Position numbers and translations under genes: made by a program
Notes under the pieces: generated by a model
The model's input: only the letters and a program-made list of their open reading frames with translations
What the model was told of the DNA's origin: nothing
Databases searched by the model: none
Shown: positions 62,497-64,000 of the stretch, one piece after another
Layout of the letters: every line of letters begins with the position of its first letter
Numbering within the stretch: the stretch's first letter is position 1
NCBI GenBank assembly: GCA_000337115.1
Contig: AOIR01000056.1
Coordinates: forward strand, 66,104 to 130,103
Direction of reading: 5' to 3'
Source: Natrinema thermotolerans DSM 11552
GTDB taxonomy: Archaea; Halobacteriota; Halobacteria; Halobacteriales; Natrialbaceae
DNA: 64,000 bases

Positions 62497-63555
62497 TTAC
62501 TGGATCTGGGTCTCGAGGCTGTCGCTTTCGGCCATGTCGAACACCATCGCCAGCAGGAGAAACGCCGTTCCGGCGACGAACAACAGCAGGCTCGTCACGC
62601 TCCCGACGGCCGGTGTGCCGGGACTCGAGAGCGCGGTAGAGACGACCGCGCCGACGCCGAGGACGCCGGTCGTCGCCGTCGCCGCTCCGAAGAGGTAAAA
62701 CAGTGCGAGCGGGTGGAAGTCCAATACGAGGTACTTCGTTTTCAGCCGCCACAGGAAGTTGCGAAGCAACATCGACGAGACCTTGGGAATGTACCGCCAA
62801 TACGTAATACTCGACTCCTCGTCGCCGTAGACGGCCGGCATCGCCACGTCGGCGACGCGCATCCCGTGGACGTTTAGCTTCACCAGCAGATCGTTGCAGT
62901 AGCCGTAGTACTCGTAGAGGTTCTCGACCTCGATCGCCGCGAGGGCGTCGTGGGAGATCGCCGTATATCCGTTCTGGGGGTCCATCGTTTTCCAGTAGCC
63001 GGAGGCGATCTTCGTCAGGAAGGTCAGAACCGCGTTGCCCACGAACCGAAATCGTGGCATCGCGTCCCGGTACTCCCGGGACAGGAGCCGGTTGCCCTTC
63101 GCGTAGTCGGCCCCACCGTCGACGATCGGATCGAGGAGCCGCTGCATCTGTGAGAGGTCCATCTGCCTGTCGGCGTCGACGGTGACCGTCGCGTCCACGC
63201 CGTCCGCAAGCGCGGCGAGATAGCCGGTCTTGATCGCCCCGCCGGCACCGCGGTTTTCCGTGTGCTTGATCGGGACGACGCGGCCGATGGCGTCGTGGAC
63301 CGCCGCCCGGTTCGTGAGCGCGGACGCACCGCCGTCAGCCACGAGCCGATCGACGGTCTCGCCGTCGCCGCGCTCGGTCGCGGTCGCGTCCGCCCGGGCA
63401 GCCTCGCGGATCTCGTCCCAGGTGCCGTCCGTCGACCGATCGTCGATCGCGTAGATCCGATCGACGTACGCGGGCATCTCGCGGATCACGTCACCGACGA
63501 ACCCCTCCTCGTTGTAGGCGGGCAACACGACGCCGACGCTCGCGTCCCGGTACAT
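62497..63555 (-). CDS. GT2 glycosyltransferase (AglD/dolichyl-phosphate mannosyltransferase-like)
   Basis: A 352-residue GT-A fold enzyme of family 2. The nucleotide-sugar motifs VVLPAYNEEGFVGDV, IDDRSTDGTWDEI and VTVDADRQMDLSQM (DxD-type) are intact, followed by KGNRLLSREYRD and a conserved QNGYTAI block near the acceptor site. Two C-terminal hydrophobic segments anchor it. By family it moves a sugar onto dolichyl phosphate or a lipid-linked glycan. One base overlap with the preceding gene (TGATG) couples it to the polysaccharide deacetylase. Confidence 0.86.
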   Translation of the reverse strand: MYRDASVGVVLPAYNEEGFVGDVIREMPAYVDRIYAIDDRSTDGTWDEIREAARADATATERGDGETVDRLVADGGASALTNRAAVHDAIGRVVPIKHTENRGAGGAIKTGYLAALADGVDATVTVDADRQMDLSQMQRLLDPIVDGGADYAKGNRLLSREYRDAMPRFRFVGNAVLTFLTKIASGYWKTMDPQNGYTAISHDALAAIEVENLYEYYGYCNDLLVKLNVHGMRVADVAMPAVYGDEESSITYWRYIPKVSSMLLRNFLWRLKTKYLVLDFHPLALFYLFGAATATTGVLGVGAVVSTALSSPGTPAVGSVTSLLLFVAGTAFLLLAMVFDMAESDSLETQIQ

Positions 63556-64000
63556 CAGCGATCGCCTCCGCTCGTCCTCTCCAGCAGGTCGGTCGCGGTG
63601 ACGACGTCGACGTCTTGCGTGTCGACGTACTCGAGCAGGTCCGCGAACGCGCGCTCGCTCATCCCGTTCTCGCCGATGTGTTCGAAGTGCAAGACCGCGA
63701 GCTGTCCGTACTCGGCGGCGAAGTCGACGTAGGATTTCGTCACGTCGCCGGCATCGCCGGCGAAGAAACCCGCGTTGTGTAGGTCGGTAAGCGGCAACCC
63801 GTTCGGACCGCCACCGAACCGGAACGCCTGCTCGTGGTACTCCCGGACGAGATCGCGGGCAGTCGAGCCCAGGACGTTTCGCGGCGTGACGAAGTGCTTC
63901 GCACCGTCCTCGAAGCCGCGGCTCTCGAGGGCCGCTTTCGTCCTTCGAATCAGCTCGTCCTGTGTTTCCGGCGGGAACTCGTCGAGGGACCGCGCGCCGG
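63555..64000 (-). CDS. Polysaccharide deacetylase (NodB) family, C-terminal part
   Basis: The reading frame runs off the right edge, so only about 148 C-terminal residues are seen. They contain RNVLGSTARDLV, RFGGGPNGLPLTDLHNAG and AVLHFEHIGENGMSERAF, the latter resembling the conserved His of the NodB/CE4 C-terminal motif. The enzyme would deacetylate N-acetylated sugars in the glycan. It overlaps the GT2 start by one base and is probably translated first in the same operon. Confidence 0.7.
   Translation of the reverse strand, partial: GARSLDEFPPETQDELIRRTKAALESRGFEDGAKHFVTPRNVLGSTARDLVREYHEQAFRFGGGPNGLPLTDLHNAGFFAGDAGDVTKSYVDFAAEYGQLAVLHFEHIGENGMSERAFADLLEYVDTQDVDVVTATDLLERTSGGDR

Noticed and set aside
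1-64000. CRISPR arrays, rRNA genes and insertion sequences
   Set aside because: No regularly spaced repeats, no rRNA core sequences and no transposase-like protein were found.

Overview
The window is a stretch of a haloarchaeal chromosome, most likely from the Natrinema/Haloterrigena side of the Natrialbaceae (the family level is inference). The basis is high GC, very acidic proteins full of Asp/Glu, dense CTCGAG, twin-arginine signals with haloarchaeal lipoboxes, many leaderless-type promoters (a TATA-like box about 23-33 bases before the start codon), a tRNA-Gln(TTG) gene with a short intron, and haloarchaea-specific gene order such as the nuo cluster. No rRNA, CRISPR array, insertion sequence or complete mobile element was seen.

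Layout. 1-4.0 kb: the tail of a PspA-like gene, a winged-helix-like protein, lipoproteins, a membrane protein and a small P-loop kinase. 4.4-6.4 kb: a two-gene operon (DUF1611 protein plus enolase-superfamily epimerase) matching the DgcN-DgcA D-glutamate route. 6.6-10.8 kb: small conserved proteins, a Vms1-type peptidyl-tRNA hydrolase, a secreted coiled-coil protein and a winged-helix regulator. 11-18.9 kb: central metabolism, with phosphoenolpyruvate synthase, a PhzF protein, an alpha/beta-hydrolase lipoprotein lacking its nucleophile, ThiC and a phosphoribosyltransferase. 19-26 kb: Spo0M, then the chromosome-organisation genes scpA-smc with a small coiled-coil gene, and an M48 protease. 26-32 kb: a six-PAS histidine kinase divergent from an SDR/acyl-CoA synthetase pair.

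32-37 kb: a VapBC pair, gatB, a CBS/ParB-like fusion and an RCK/DHH phosphoesterase. 37-47.4 kb: an eleven-gene, tightly overlapping nuo operon (nuoA-B-CD-H-I-J1-J2-K-L-M-N) with no NADH-input module. 47.7-52.6 kb: purine genes (purK, a small Cys-rich gene, purE), a DUF4097 lipoprotein, ribH and an aminotransferase. 52.7-53.7 kb: an HNH/zinc-finger protein beside the intron-containing tRNA-Gln, flanked by partial tRNA-like copies. 53.7-64 kb: a cupin protein, a frameshifted phosphohexomutase and a surface-glycan neighbourhood (AlkP-superfamily hydrolase, Bat-type regulator, Tat beta-helix protein, flippase, GT2 glycosyltransferase, polysaccharide deacetylase).

The most unusual signals are short palindromes inside the scpA and purK coding sequences that add basic, Ser/Arg-rich peptides, with a similar stem-loop beside tRNA-Gln; the CBS plus ParB-like DGHHR protein; the catalytically incomplete alpha/beta hydrolase; and the single-base frameshift in an otherwise intact phosphohexomutase. 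Many very long reading frames opposite real genes are GC-driven shadows and were left out.
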